DNA of 64,000 bases from JANMDU01 sp031376455 (GCA_031376455.1 JANMDU010000001.1:124001-188000); one strand, 5' to 3'; shown: positions 50,797 to 60,083, counted from the stretch's first letter. Numbers and translations: made by a program. Notes: generated from the sequence alone by a model not told the origin.

Positions 50797-51417
50797 TCAA
50801 GTCGGCATCAGCCGATCAATCTCTTGCTGCATGGCTTGTGTGAGCTGGGCGTAGAGTTTGAGTTTGTCGGCGGTATCGCGCAATCGCTCTGCGATGCGCA
50901 GGCTGATCGACATCATGAATTTTGCACCGATGGCGGGTTGCTCGGTGATGAGCGATTCGAGCGCGCCGCGCGAGAAAATGGCGGCTCGGACTTCTGAGGT
51001 GGCGGTGCAGGTGGCCGAACGTGGCTCGCCATCCACAATGCCCATCTCTCCGAGTAAGCTGCCTGCGCCAAGCACGGCTGTTGTGACGGGCGTGGTGCGG
51101 CTGACTACGATGCTTTCGACGGTGACCTCGCCATCGAGCACGAGCACCATGTAATCGGTGTTGTTTTTGTCGCCCTCTTGAATGAAGACAGTGCCCTCGG
51201 AAAATTTGCGTGGCTGCATGTAGCTGACCACGATGCGGGCTTCTTCCAGCGAGAGACGCATCATGGCGCCAGGCGCTGCGAGCAGCTCAGCAGCTAGTTC
51301 CGCGCTGTCTGAACCATCCGTTTTTAGCATGCGGTCTGCTAGCTCTTCGTCAAGAATGGTTTGCTGCTCCGTCTCGCTAAAGGCATCCGGTGTGCGGGAG
51401 AAAAGTTTTTTAAACAT
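50797..51417 (-). CDS. Cyclic-nucleotide-binding domain protein
   Basis: About 206 residues from the ATG at 51417 (MFKKLFSRTP). The cNMP-binding beta-roll spans about residues 60-170, with GTVFIQEGDKN and GSLLGEMGIVDGEPRSATC (the phosphate-binding cassette). No C-terminal winged helix is visible; the tail is helical. It is therefore a sensor without DNA-binding domain, unlike Crp/Fnr. Divergent from metH. Confidence 0.85.
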   Translation of the reverse strand: MFKKLFSRTPDAFSETEQQTILDEELADRMLKTDGSDSAELAAELLAAPGAMMRLSLEEARIVVSYMQPRKFSEGTVFIQEGDKNNTDYMVLVLDGEVTVESIVVSRTTPVTTAVLGAGSLLGEMGIVDGEPRSATCTATSEVRAAIFSRGALESLITEQPAIGAKFMMSISLRIAERLRDTADKLKLYAQLTQAMQQEIDRLMPT

Positions 51418-51565
51418 GTGACATATCAAGTAGAGCTAAAATCATACTCCTCCAAGGAGCGTTGCAGCAAATGTTCGAGTTTTAGAACCCGATTTGCCAG
51501 GCTTGGAGGCATCTTTTGCACAACGGCGCTCACCGATTGAATACTTTTTTCTTCAGGTGAGCCTC

Positions 51566-54391
51566 GTGTCTGATTCTAAAAATCCCTCTGCTGTACCCGA
51601 AATGCTGCTGTCTGGCCTAGAGCCAGTAAAAATCGGCGAAGGCACGTTGTTTGTTAATGTGGGCGAACGCACCAATGTGACGGGCTCGAAAGCCTTTGCT
51701 CGCATGATCTTGAATGGCGAATATGAGCAAGCGCTGGCTGTGGCGCGACATCAGGTGGAAAACGGGGCGCAAATCATCGATATCAACATGGATGAGGCCA
51801 TGCTTGATAGTGAAGCGGCGATGGTGAAATTCTTGAAGTTGATTGCGTCAGAGCCTGATATCGCGCGCGTGCCGATCATGATTGATTCATCGAAATGGAG
51901 CGTGATCGAAGCCGGGCTGCGCTGCATTCAAGGTAAGGGGATAGTGAATTCGATCTCGATGAAAGAAGGCATTGAGGCATTTAAGCATCAGGCGAATTTG
52001 CTGCGCCGCTACGGGGCGGCTGCTGTCGTCATGGCGTTTGATGAGAAGGGCCAGGCCGATACTTATGCTCGCAAGATTGAGATTTGCGAGAAGGCTTATC
52101 GCGTACTCGTGGACGAGGTGGGCTTTCCGCCGGAAGATATTATTTTTGATCCGAATATTTTCGCCATCGCTACAGGCATTGAAGAACACAACAACTACGC
52201 GGTCGATTTCATCGAAGCCACACGCTGGATCAAAGCCAATTTGCCAGGCGCGAAAGTCTCGGGTGGCGTATCGAATGTGAGCTTTAGCTTTCGCGGAAAC
52301 GACCATGTGCGCGAGGCGATTCACACCGTGTTTTTGTACCACGCGATTCAAGCGGGCATGGACATGGGGATTGTGAATGCCGGGCAGCTCGGTGTGTATG
52401 AGCAGATTGATCCTGCGATGCGTTTGCTGGCGGAAGATGTGGTGTTGAACCGCGATCCCACGCGCGCCGAAGGCGAGCCTTTTATTTCTGCGGGCGAGAA
52501 GCTGGTGGCGGCTGCTGAAGGCCTCAAGGGCGCAGCGAAGGATGATTCTGCACGATTGCTCTGGCGGGAGAAAGATGTGAATGGCCGCCTGGCGCATGCG
52601 TTGATTCACGGCATCACGGATTTCATTACTGCCGATACTGAAGAGAGCTATCAAGGCATTCTTGCTACAGGCGGAAGGCCGCTGCATGTGATCGAAGGGC
52701 CGCTGATGGACGGCATGAATGTGGTGGGCGACCTCTTTGGCCAAGGCAAGATGTTCCTCCCACAGGTGGTGAAAAGCGCTCGCGTGATGAAGCAAGCTGT
52801 GGCGCATTTGCTGCCCTACATTGAGGCCGAGAAGTTGCAGATGGAAGCAGCGGGGCAAGACGTGCGCACCAAGGGAAAAATCATCATCGCTACTGTGAAA
52901 GGCGATGTACACGATATTGGCAAAAACATTGTCACCGTTGTTTTGCAATGCAATAATTTTGATGTGGTGAACATGGGCGTGATGGTGCCTTGCCATGAAA
53001 TTTTGGCGCGGGCGAAGGTGGAGGGTGCGGATATTGTGGGTTTAAGCGGGTTGATCACGCCGAGTCTGGAAGAGATGCAATACGTCGCTGCTGAGATGCA
53101 GAAAGACGATCATTTCCGCATCAAGAAAATCCCGCTGTTGATTGGCGGCGCAACATGCTCTCGCGTCCACACCGCCGTCAAAATTGCGCCGCATTACGAA
53201 GGCCCGGTGGTCTATGTGCCTGATGCCTCGCGCAGCGTTGGTGTAGCGCAGAGCTTGCTCTCGGATCAAGCGGTTAAATACATTGATGAGCTCAATGCCG
53301 ACTACGCGAAAGTGCGCGAATTGCATGCGAATAAGAAGGTCACGCCGATGTGGCCACTTGCGAAAGCACGCGCGAACAAAACGCCGCTGGATTGGTCAGC
53401 CTACACACCACCATCACCGAAATTCATTGGCCGTCGTTTGTTTAAGAACTTTGATTTGACCGAGCTGGCCAAATACATTGATTGGGGTCCTTTCTTCCAG
53501 ACCTGGGATTTGGCCGGGCCGTTTCCGCAAATTCTCAAAGATGAAGTGGTCGGCACGGAGGCGGTGCGCGTGTATGCCGACGGTAAGCGCATGCTGCAAC
53601 GCTTGATTGAAGGCCGCTGGCTCACGGCGAATGGTGTGATTGGCCTGTATCCCGCCAACAGCGTGGGCGACGATATTGAAATCTACGCCGATGAATCGCG
53701 CAGCGAGAAGCTGATGACATGGCATGGCCTACGCCAACAGACGGAAAAGCAGATGATCGATGGCGTGATGCGGCCTAGCCGTTGCTTGAGTGATTTCATT
53801 GCGCCCCGAGTGATCGAGGCGAACACTCCTAAATCAATAGCACTCCGCGCAGATACTATGCCGGCGGCAGGCCAAAAAGCCTTAAAAAATGACTACATTG
53901 GCATCTTCGCAGTCACCGCTGGCATCGGCGTGGATAAAAAGGAAAAGTTTTTCACTGACGACTTGGATGACTACAGCGCCATCATGCTCAAGGCGCTGGC
54001 AGATCGCCTAGCAGAAGCCTTTGCTGAGATGCTGCATCATCGCGTGCGCACTGATCTGTGGGGCTATGCGAAAGACGAAGCCTTGAGCAACGAAGAAATG
54101 ATTGGTGAAAAATACCAAGGTATCCGCCCCGCTCCCGGCTACCCGGCCTGCCCGGATCACAGCCCCAAGGCAGACATGTTCCGAGCCCTGCAATGCGAAG
54201 ACATTGGCATGGCGCTCACTGAGAGCCTAGCCATGACGCCCGCCGCCAGCGTGAGCGGATTCATGTTGAGCCACCCGGATGCGCAATACTTCAACGTTGG
54301 CAAAATTGGAGACGATCAGCTTAAAGATTTGGCGGCAAGGCGCGGCGAGACAGAAGAACAATTGCAGCGATTACTGGCGCCGAATCTGTGA
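51566..54391 (+). CDS. metH: Cobalamin-dependent methionine synthase, lacking the homocysteine domain
   Basis: About 941 residues from the GTG at 51566 (preceded by AGGTGAG); an in-frame TTG at 51494 would add 24 residues. Pterin-binding domain (FVNVGERTNVTGSKAF, residues about 26-41), cobalamin domain with DVHDIGKN (about 447-454), and the activation domain with RPAPGYPACPDH. The N-terminal homocysteine-methyltransferase module of full MetH is missing, as in split MetH of many Burkholderiales, so a partner must lie elsewhere. Residues about 753-775 at the start of the activation domain (KSIALRADTMPA) come from a dispersed element. Confidence 0.95.
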   Translation: MSDSKNPSAVPEMLLSGLEPVKIGEGTLFVNVGERTNVTGSKAFARMILNGEYEQALAVARHQVENGAQIIDINMDEAMLDSEAAMVKFLKLIASEPDIARVPIMIDSSKWSVIEAGLRCIQGKGIVNSISMKEGIEAFKHQANLLRRYGAAAVVMAFDEKGQADTYARKIEICEKAYRVLVDEVGFPPEDIIFDPNIFAIATGIEEHNNYAVDFIEATRWIKANLPGAKVSGGVSNVSFSFRGNDHVREAIHTVFLYHAIQAGMDMGIVNAGQLGVYEQIDPAMRLLAEDVVLNRDPTRAEGEPFISAGEKLVAAAEGLKGAAKDDSARLLWREKDVNGRLAHALIHGITDFITADTEESYQGILATGGRPLHVIEGPLMDGMNVVGDLFGQGKMFLPQVVKSARVMKQAVAHLLPYIEAEKLQMEAAGQDVRTKGKIIIATVKGDVHDIGKNIVTVVLQCNNFDVVNMGVMVPCHEILARAKVEGADIVGLSGLITPSLEEMQYVAAEMQKDDHFRIKKIPLLIGGATCSRVHTAVKIAPHYEGPVVYVPDASRSVGVAQSLLSDQAVKYIDELNADYAKVRELHANKKVTPMWPLAKARANKTPLDWSAYTPPSPKFIGRRLFKNFDLTELAKYIDWGPFFQTWDLAGPFPQILKDEVVGTEAVRVYADGKRMLQRLIEGRWLTANGVIGLYPANSVGDDIEIYADESRSEKLMTWHGLRQQTEKQMIDGVMRPSRCLSDFIAPRVIEANTPKSIALRADTMPAAGQKALKNDYIGIFAVTAGIGVDKKEKFFTDDLDDYSAIMLKALADRLAEAFAEMLHHRVRTDLWGYAKDEALSNEEMIGEKYQGIRPAPGYPACPDHSPKADMFRALQCEDIGMALTESLAMTPAASVSGFMLSHPDAQYFNVGKIGDDQLKDLAARRGETEEQLQRLLAPNL
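53824..53889 (-). repeat. Dispersed element, copy 15 (inside metH)
   Basis: CACTCCTAAATCAATAGCAC, TCCGCGCAGATACTATGCCG, GCAGGCCAAAAAGCCTTAAA. Read in frame within MetH. Confidence 0.85.
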
Positions 54392-54408
54392 AGCTTTGTG
54401 TAGAAAAA

Positions 54409-54440
54409 CGAAAAAAGCGCTAAACGCAGCGCCTTTTTCG
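54409..54440. terminator. Bidirectional rho-independent terminator after metH
   Basis: CGAAAAAAGCGCT, loop AAACGC, AGCGCCTTTTTCG; arms match with one mismatch, and T/A tracts on both sides serve both convergent genes. Confidence 0.85.
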
Positions 54441-54452
54441 TATTGCAGCGGC

Positions 54453-55061
54453 TTACTTGATCAAGCCTTCATCTTTCATGGACTGCATCACCGCAGGGCG
54501 GGCGGCAACGCGGGCTCGGAAGGCGAGCAGATTGGCAAAACCTGAGATATCAACTTTGACTATTGATGCCCAATTGGTGACGTTGAACAAGTAGCCATCA
54601 GCCACTGTGAACTGATCGCCCATCAAATATTGCTTGCCAGCGAGTTGACCGTCGATCCAGGAAAGACGATTTGCTAAGCCATCGCGTGCGATTTGCTTGG
54701 CCTCTTCGGGCATGCTTGGCTTGAACAGCGGGGCGAAGCCTTTGTGAATTTCGGTGGAGATGAAATGAAGCAAGCTTTGAAGTTGGTAGCGCGGGAGCGT
54801 GCCGTTAGCGGGAGCGAGCTGTTTCTCAGGTGCTAGATCGGCAATGTATTGCACAATGGCGGCGCCTTCCATGAGCCGCGTGCCGTCGGAAAGCTCCAGG
54901 ACGGGCACGTAGCCGAGAGGATTGATGGTGTAGAAATCGGTGCCGTCGGCGAGTTTGTGGGTTTTCGTGCTGGCAAGAATGCTTGTAAACGCGAGGCCTG
55001 CTTCGTTGAGTGCGATACGGGCGGCCAGTGAGCAGGCACCTGTGGAGTAGTAGAGTTTCAT
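54453..55061 (-). CDS. Glutathione S-transferase
   Basis: About 202 residues from the ATG at 55061 (MKLYYSTGACSLAARIAL), the beta-class GST N-terminus with the catalytic Ser/Cys region. NPLGYVPVLEL and the C-terminal FTVADGYLFNVTNW complete the two domains. It conjugates or reduces electrophiles with glutathione. A single gene convergent with metH. Confidence 0.93.
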   Translation of the reverse strand: MKLYYSTGACSLAARIALNEAGLAFTSILASTKTHKLADGTDFYTINPLGYVPVLELSDGTRLMEGAAIVQYIADLAPEKQLAPANGTLPRYQLQSLLHFISTEIHKGFAPLFKPSMPEEAKQIARDGLANRLSWIDGQLAGKQYLMGDQFTVADGYLFNVTNWASIVKVDISGFANLLAFRARVAARPAVMQSMKDEGLIK

Positions 55062-55167
55062 AGTGATGAATGCTTTGAGATGGAAAGGCAAGTATCGTAG
55101 CTGCAATGCGCAGCGGCTGCTTTTGTATGCAGCAAACGCTCGGGTATTGCACGTGTTTTGTTGGATT

Positions 55168-55237
55168 AATTTTTAAGCCAAACGATCGCCTAGCCGGCAC
55201 GTGATCTGCGCAACGCGCTACTTAATTCATAGCATTA
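55168..55237 (+). repeat. Dispersed element, copy 16
   Basis: TTTTTAAGCCAAA arm, CTAGCCGGCACGTGATCTGC, AACGCGCTACTTAATTCATA, reaching the lipocalin stop. Confidence 0.9.
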
Positions 55238-55813
55238 AGGCAGATGCTTCTCGCGCACCAATCTGGCTGGATCATAGCCTTGCTCTTTGAGGCGCGCCTC
55301 TATTGCTCCCCAATCGGAGGCGCTGAGCTGAGTCTCACGCGCGAGTACCCAGAGGAACTCACGCTGGGGCTCGCCGACTACGACGTAGCGATAATCAGGT
55401 GCGATCTGGATCACCCAATAATCGCCCCAGACCATGGGCAGCCATGACAGCCATGCTGGGGCAAAGCGTACTTGTAGTTGTGGTGGGGCGAGTTGGCCTT
55501 TGTCGATCAAGGCGACGTTGCGAAGAGGCCTCGCTTGGCCAACCACCTGCATGGCTTTGCCATCCGATGTACGGCAAGCATTGGTGACTTGCACCGTGCC
55601 GCCGTCTTCTGCCTTATATTCTGCACGGGTGTTCGATGCGCAGGATTTCTGGAATTTGTTGGGATATAGCGCAATTTGATGCCAGACGCCTTGATAGCGC
55701 TGAAGATCAATGCTTGGCACGGTGATCAGCGGTTGGCTGGTCACCGTGGCGTTTTGTGCGGTTGCAGAAATTGCGGCAAGCGCGACGAAAGCGAGAATGG
55801 TGATGTGTTTCAT
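55235..55813 (-). CDS. Lipocalin family protein
   Basis: A 192-residue protein with an N-terminal signal peptide (cleavage near ATAQ). The lipocalin first motif is LQRYQGVWHQIALYPNKFQ (residues about 37-55), and DYWVIQIAPDYRYVVVGEP is the second conserved strand pair. It resembles Blc, which binds lysophospholipids in the envelope, but the mature N-terminus here lacks a clear lipobox. Confidence 0.88.
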   Translation of the reverse strand: MKHITILAFVALAAISATAQNATVTSQPLITVPSIDLQRYQGVWHQIALYPNKFQKSCASNTRAEYKAEDGGTVQVTNACRTSDGKAMQVVGQARPLRNVALIDKGQLAPPQLQVRFAPAWLSWLPMVWGDYWVIQIAPDYRYVVVGEPQREFLWVLARETQLSASDWGAIEARLKEQGYDPARLVREKHLP

Positions 55814-55880
55814 GTGTTGCCAAGCTTACGGGATTTTCATATTAATGCGAATACTGACGCACAAAAGGGGCAAGCAACTG

Positions 55881-56546
55881 TTACGAACGTATGCGCATCC
55901 AGACGATGCAGCGCTCCGCATCCAGCCCCGGCACGATGAGTTGTTCCACGTGAAACACGTCGATGTCTGTTGGCAATGCTGCAATCTCGTCGTCGGGCCG
56001 TTTGCCTTTGAGCGCCATCCAAACACCCGCGTTATCGCCACCCACTTTGAGATGCCTGCGGGTGAGCTGCACGAAGTCGGGTAGAGAGGAAAATGCTCGG
56101 CTGCTGATCACGTCAAACGGCTCGGCCTGCATCTCCTCTACCCGTGCATGAACGCCGCGCAGATTTTTGAGGGTGAGCTGATGCGCTGTTTGCTGGACGA
56201 ATGCCGCTTTCTTGCCGACGGTGTCGACGCAAGTGACAACCAAATTAGGCATGACACTGGCGAGTACCACGCCCGGTAATCCGCCGCCTGAGCCGACATC
56301 GAGCAAGCGGCAGTTGGCCAAGCCTTGGGTTCGTAGGTGTTTTTGCAACGGCGGCGCAGCGGCTAGCGAATCAATGATGTGAAGCTGGAGCATTTGTGCC
56401 GGCTCGCGCAGCGAGGTCAGGTTGTAGACCTTGTTCCACTTGGCTATTAAATCGCGATACATCAAAAGCCGTGTGCCTTGGGTGACGTCAAGCGACCAGC
56501 CAAGCTCGGATGCTGCTGCTTTCAGCGTGGCGAGCTCTGGCGTCAA
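55881..56546 (-). CDS. rsmG: 16S rRNA (guanine-N7) methyltransferase RsmG
   Basis: A 221-residue protein. LLDVGSGGGLPGVVLA (residues about 87-102) is the SAM-binding loop; WNKVYNLTS and ISSRAFSSL are RsmG motifs. It methylates G527 of 16S rRNA. It starts in the mnmG stop (ATGA). A parS-type site lies inside its 3' end. The expected parA downstream is missing; a lipocalin gene follows. Confidence 0.96.
   Translation of the reverse strand: MTPELATLKAAASELGWSLDVTQGTRLLMYRDLIAKWNKVYNLTSLREPAQMLQLHIIDSLAAAPPLQKHLRTQGLANCRLLDVGSGGGLPGVVLASVMPNLVVTCVDTVGKKAAFVQQTAHQLTLKNLRGVHARVEEMQAEPFDVISSRAFSSLPDFVQLTRRHLKVGGDNAGVWMALKGKRPDDEIAALPTDIDVFHVEQLIVPGLDAERCIVWMRIRS
55942..55957. promoter_or_regulatory. 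parS-type site (one mismatch) inside rsmG
   Basis: TGTTCCACGTGAAACA, 15 of 16 to the ParB site TGTTTCACGTGAAACA. Encodes FHVEQ in RsmG. Confidence 0.85.
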
Positions 56547-58621
56547 GCGGCGGCCTCGTTTACTGACGGATCGTTGGCGCTATCTGCGGTATTGTCTGCA
56601 GTGTTGTGAGCAAAGCCCCTGAGCTTGGATTTTTTGAGATAAATCAACAGCAAAGAAATGCTGGCTGGCGTGATGCCACTGATACGCGAAGCTTGGCCTA
56701 GCGTCTCTGGCTGATGCTTGGCCAGTTTGTGGCGCGCCTCGAAAGAGAGGCTTTGCACTTGGCTGTAATCGAGGCCGACGGGCAAGCGCATGTTTTCGTA
56801 GTGCGCGGCGCGTTTGACCTCATCGAGCTGCCGATCAATGTAGCCGCTGTATTTGGCGGCGATCTCGACTTGCTCCAACACGCTCTCGCGTAGATCGCCT
56901 AGTGTTTCACGTGAAACAGTCTCGGTGCTTTGATCTTTGCTATCTTGTGCCAAGGAGACCAATGCTTCATAGCTCACGCCCGGGCGGCGCAGTAACTCAA
57001 ACAAACTGTATTCGTGCTCAATGCCCTTGCCTAAGACGCGCTCGGCCTCGGCCAAAGGCAGCTTGGAAGGTGTGACCCAAGTGGATTTCAAGCGCTGTGT
57101 TTCACGTGAAACAGCCTCTAACTTGCGGCTAAAAGCTTCCCAGCGAACATCATCAACCAAGCCCAGCTTGCGGCCCACTTCGGTGAGCCGTGCATCGGCA
57201 TTGTCTTCGCGCAGTTGCAATCGGTATTCAGCGCGGCTGGTGAACATGCGGTAAGGCTCGGTCACGCCTTGCGTTGTGAGGTCGTCAACGAGAACGCCAA
57301 GATAGGCTTCCGATCTGCCTGGCAGCCAAGTGTTGCCCTCGTATGTTGCAGAGCCTGCAGCAGATTTGGTCGCATCGCCAAAGCCCATGTTGCGCACAGC
57401 TAAAGCCGCATTGATCCCAGCAAACAAGCCCTGCGCGGCGGCTTCTTCGTAGCCCGTCGTCCCGTTGATCTGCCCAGCGAAAAACAGTCCGCCAATTGCC
57501 TTGGTTTCAAAGCTGCTGCGCAGCTCTCGCGGATCAAAATAATCGTATTCAATCGCGTAGCCAGGGCGCAGGATGTGCGCATTCTCCAGCCCTTTGATCG
57601 AGCGGATCATGGCCAGCTGAATGTCAAACGGCATACTGGTGGAGATGCCGTTGGGGTAGATCTCATGCGTGGTCAAACCTTCAGGCTCAAGGAAGATTTG
57701 GTGCGCATCCTTGTCGGCAAAGCGGTTAACTTTGTCTTCCACGCTAGGGCAATATCGCGGGCCCACGCCTTCAATCTTGCCGGTAAACATGGGGCTGCGG
57801 TCAAAGCCGCTTCTAATGATCTCGTGCGTCTGCGCGTTCGTGTGGGTGATCCAGCATGGCACTTGGCGCGGATGCATCGAAGCCCCACCGTACGCATGTG
57901 CCATGAAGCTGAAGACCGGCATGGGTGTGGCGATGTTGCCTGAAGCATCAGGCATTCCATCGCCAGGTTGCTCGATACACTGAGAGTAATCAATGCTGCG
58001 GCCATCAATGCGAGCAGGCGTGCCAGTTTTCAGGCGGCCTTGCGTTAGCTTGAGCTCCTTCAACCGCGCCGAGAGCGAGACAGCCGGCGGATCTCCCGCC
58101 CTGCCCGCTGCGTAATTGTTCAGGCCGACGTGGATTTTCCCGTCGAGGAACGTGCCGGCAGTGAGCACCACGGAGCGCGAGCGGAATCGGATGCCTACTT
58201 GAGTCACAGCGCCAACGACCCGATCGCCCTCCACGATCAAATCATCCACAGCCTGCTGAAACAGCCACAAATTCGGCTGGTTCTCTAGCTTGTGGCGAAT
58301 CGCCGCTTTGTAGAGCACCCGATCCGCCTGAGCCCTCGTCGCCCGCACAGCCGGCCCTTTCGAGCCATTCAAAATCCGAAACTGAATGCCCGCCTCATCC
58401 GTGGCCAGAGCCATCGCCCCGCCTAGTGCATCCACTTCTTTGACCAAATGCCCCTTGCCAATCCCGCCAATCGATGGGTTGCAGCTCATCTGCCCGAGCG
58501 TTTCAATATTGTGCGAGAGCAGCAAGGTAGAGCAGCCCATGCGCGCGCTGGCCAGCGCCGCTTCTGTGCCAGCGTGGCCACCGCCGACGACGATGACATC
58601 AAAAATTTGTGGATAGTCCAT
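56543..58621 (-). CDS. mnmG: tRNA uridine 5-carboxymethylaminomethyl modification enzyme MnmG
   Basis: A 692-residue flavoprotein. FAD-binding VVGGGHAGTEAALASARMG (residues about 11-29), SCNPSIGGIGKGHLVKE, and the PYRMFTSRAEYRLQLREDNAD region (about 465-485). It acts with MnmE on wobble uridines. The C-terminus has an extra tail after the usual end (AHNTADNTADSAND). Two perfect parS sites lie inside the gene and each encodes VSRET. Confidence 0.97.
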   Translation of the reverse strand: MDYPQIFDVIVVGGGHAGTEAALASARMGCSTLLLSHNIETLGQMSCNPSIGGIGKGHLVKEVDALGGAMALATDEAGIQFRILNGSKGPAVRATRAQADRVLYKAAIRHKLENQPNLWLFQQAVDDLIVEGDRVVGAVTQVGIRFRSRSVVLTAGTFLDGKIHVGLNNYAAGRAGDPPAVSLSARLKELKLTQGRLKTGTPARIDGRSIDYSQCIEQPGDGMPDASGNIATPMPVFSFMAHAYGGASMHPRQVPCWITHTNAQTHEIIRSGFDRSPMFTGKIEGVGPRYCPSVEDKVNRFADKDAHQIFLEPEGLTTHEIYPNGISTSMPFDIQLAMIRSIKGLENAHILRPGYAIEYDYFDPRELRSSFETKAIGGLFFAGQINGTTGYEEAAAQGLFAGINAALAVRNMGFGDATKSAAGSATYEGNTWLPGRSEAYLGVLVDDLTTQGVTEPYRMFTSRAEYRLQLREDNADARLTEVGRKLGLVDDVRWEAFSRKLEAVSRETQRLKSTWVTPSKLPLAEAERVLGKGIEHEYSLFELLRRPGVSYEALVSLAQDSKDQSTETVSRETLGDLRESVLEQVEIAAKYSGYIDRQLDEVKRAAHYENMRLPVGLDYSQVQSLSFEARHKLAKHQPETLGQASRISGITPASISLLLIYLKKSKLRGFAHNTADNTADSANDPSVNEAAA
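56903..56918. promoter_or_regulatory. parS site inside mnmG
   Basis: TGTTTCACGTGAAACA, perfect 16-mer palindrome. Confidence 0.93.
57098..57113. promoter_or_regulatory. parS site inside mnmG
   Basis: TGTTTCACGTGAAACA, perfect; 195 bases from the neighbouring site. Confidence 0.93.
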
Positions 58622-58667
58622 GAGGATGCTTATTTCTTGCTAAGCCTCTATTGTCTCAAATTGCGCA

Positions 58668-58733
58668 ATGCTATGAATACAATAGCGCCTTGCGCAGATT
58701 CTACGCCGGCAAAGTGCTTATTTTGCTTAAATT
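58668..58733 (-). repeat. Dispersed element, copy 17
   Basis: ATGCTATGAATACAATAGCG, TTGCGCAGATTCTACGCCGG, AAAGTGCTTATTTTGCTTAA. In the 572-base gene-free stretch 58622-59193, which holds only repeats. Confidence 0.9.
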
Positions 58734-58788
58734 GTTTGCGCTCAGTTGCGTTCGCTGGCGTGGAGCGGCTGCGCGTTTGAGTCACAGC

Positions 58789-58877
58789 GCTTCGGGTGTT
58801 CCACTCCGCGAATGTCCCCCGGCTGGCGCTGCGCGCGTGCCTCCGCCTTTATTTCGCTGCGTGAAACACCCAAATCA
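58789..58877 (+). repeat. Paired inverted repeat unit 1 (left arm)
   Basis: CGCTTCGGGTGTTCCACTCC, GCGAATGTCCCCCGGC, then CTTTATTTCGCTGCGTGAAA and CACCC. Inverted partner at 59007, about 130 bases away. Ends have short inverted termini (GGGTGTT / AACACCC), so it is MITE-like. Confidence 0.85.
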
Positions 58878-59006
58878 CCGCGCCTCAAACGCGTGGCCTT
58901 TTGGTGTGTTTGAGATCTTCAAACACGCGGCTACTTCGTTGAATACCGAGGTGCTTGGGGCAGAAACAAGCCTTGGGACTTAAAAAATCTTAGCCTGCCG
59001 ACAGTG

Positions 59007-59090
59007 GTTGGGTTGTCTCCCGCAGCGAAATAGAGGAGGAGACGGCGAAGCCGGCGGGGGACATTCGCGGAGGGGGATGACCCAAGCGCT
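59007..59090 (-). repeat. Paired inverted repeat unit 2 (right arm)
   Basis: GGTTGGGTTGTCTCCCGCAG, AGGAGGAGACGGCGAAGCCG, GCGGGGGACATTCGCGGAGG, ending CCCAAGCGCTG. Inverse of the unit at 58789. Confidence 0.85.
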
Positions 59091-59121
59091 GTCGGCCTGC
59101 ACACACCTCCAAGAGAAACAA

Positions 59122-59188
59122 AGATTTAAGCGAAAACAGCCTCTAGCCGGCGCAAATGCTGCGCAAAGCGCTATAAAAACCGTAGCAA
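59122..59188 (+). repeat. Dispersed element, copy 18
   Basis: ATTTAAGCGAAAACAGCCTC, TAGCCGGCGCAAATGCTGCG, AAAGCGCTATAAAAACCGTA. Between the paired repeats and the modA stop. Confidence 0.85.
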
Positions 59189-59193
59189 ACGGC

Positions 59194-60006
59194 CTATCCC
59201 AAGCCGTGGGACGACAGCACCTTCTTCGCCGCAGCCGTCTGCAAAAACGCATAAAACTGCTGCGCCGAAACAGAAGCCGTGCGGCTGAGTGCCATGCGCT
59301 GAATAATCGGCGGGTGCAAAGCCGCATCCACCACGCCATGCCGCGTCGAAGCCGCGACTTCTGGTGCGAGCGCCAGCGATAAAGCGATCAGCCCCGCAGA
59401 CGCCGCGCCGGTGCTCACGAATTGCGTGGCTTGGCTCACGTTTTCGCCCAAAACCAAGCGGCCTTGCAGCGCAGGCCACAGCCCGGCGGATTGCAAAGCC
59501 GAGCGGGCGGCGCGGCCATAGGGCGCGTGATCGGGGTTGGCAATGGCGAGCTTTCCTGATTCACCCAAAGAGTTCAGCAGCCCCTTTAAATCGCCAGAAA
59601 CAATCGAGGCCGAGCCTTTGGGCGTCAGCCAAGCCAGCCGCCCCATGCTATAGACCGCACCCTCATCGCGTGCCCAGCCGCTTTTGGCCAGCCGCAGCAC
59701 CAAAGCCTCGTCGGCCGAGAGAAACAAATCCGCCGGCAGCCCTTGCTCAAGCTGCCGCGCCAGATTGCCCGAAGAGCCGAAGGTGATGGTCAGGTTGAGG
59801 CCAGTTTCCTTCTCAAAACGCGCGCCTAGCTCGGCGAGAGCAAATTTCAAATCGCTCGCTGCAGCCACGCGGATCGGCACGGCTTGCGCTCCCTGCACGC
59901 TGTTTTGCGCCCAAACGGCTGAGCCCACGCATGCGGCAGCGCTACCGGCCGCCAAGGCGGTCAAAACGCCTCTCCTATGAAGCATAAAGTCATGCATCGA
60001 TTGCAT
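59194..60006 (-). CDS. modA: Molybdate ABC transporter substrate-binding protein
   Basis: A 270-residue periplasmic binding protein with an N-terminal signal (residues about 8-35). IRVAAASDLKFALAELGARF (about 45-64), TFGSSGNLARQLEQGLPADLFLSAD and ANPDHAPYGRAA are ModA motifs that bind the oxyanion. modB and modC are not adjacent, so it may serve a transporter encoded elsewhere. Flanked by paired inverted repeats on its 3' side; divergent from pckG. Confidence 0.88.
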   Translation of the reverse strand: MQSMHDFMLHRRGVLTALAAGSAAACVGSAVWAQNSVQGAQAVPIRVAAASDLKFALAELGARFEKETGLNLTITFGSSGNLARQLEQGLPADLFLSADEALVLRLAKSGWARDEGAVYSMGRLAWLTPKGSASIVSGDLKGLLNSLGESGKLAIANPDHAPYGRAARSALQSAGLWPALQGRLVLGENVSQATQFVSTGAASAGLIALSLALAPEVAASTRHGVVDAALHPPIIQRMALSRTASVSAQQFYAFLQTAAAKKVLSSHGLG

Positions 60007-60083
60007 AGATTTCGATTCTTATTCCTTGTAACTGTCAGGTAACCCAAGGGCAGAGTTTTAAAATCAAGCCCTTGAAATCAATT

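Noticed and set aside
58448..58983. Two overlapping plus-strand frames of 110 codons after mnmG
   Set aside because: Made of repeat DNA and antisense mnmG; no protein family features.
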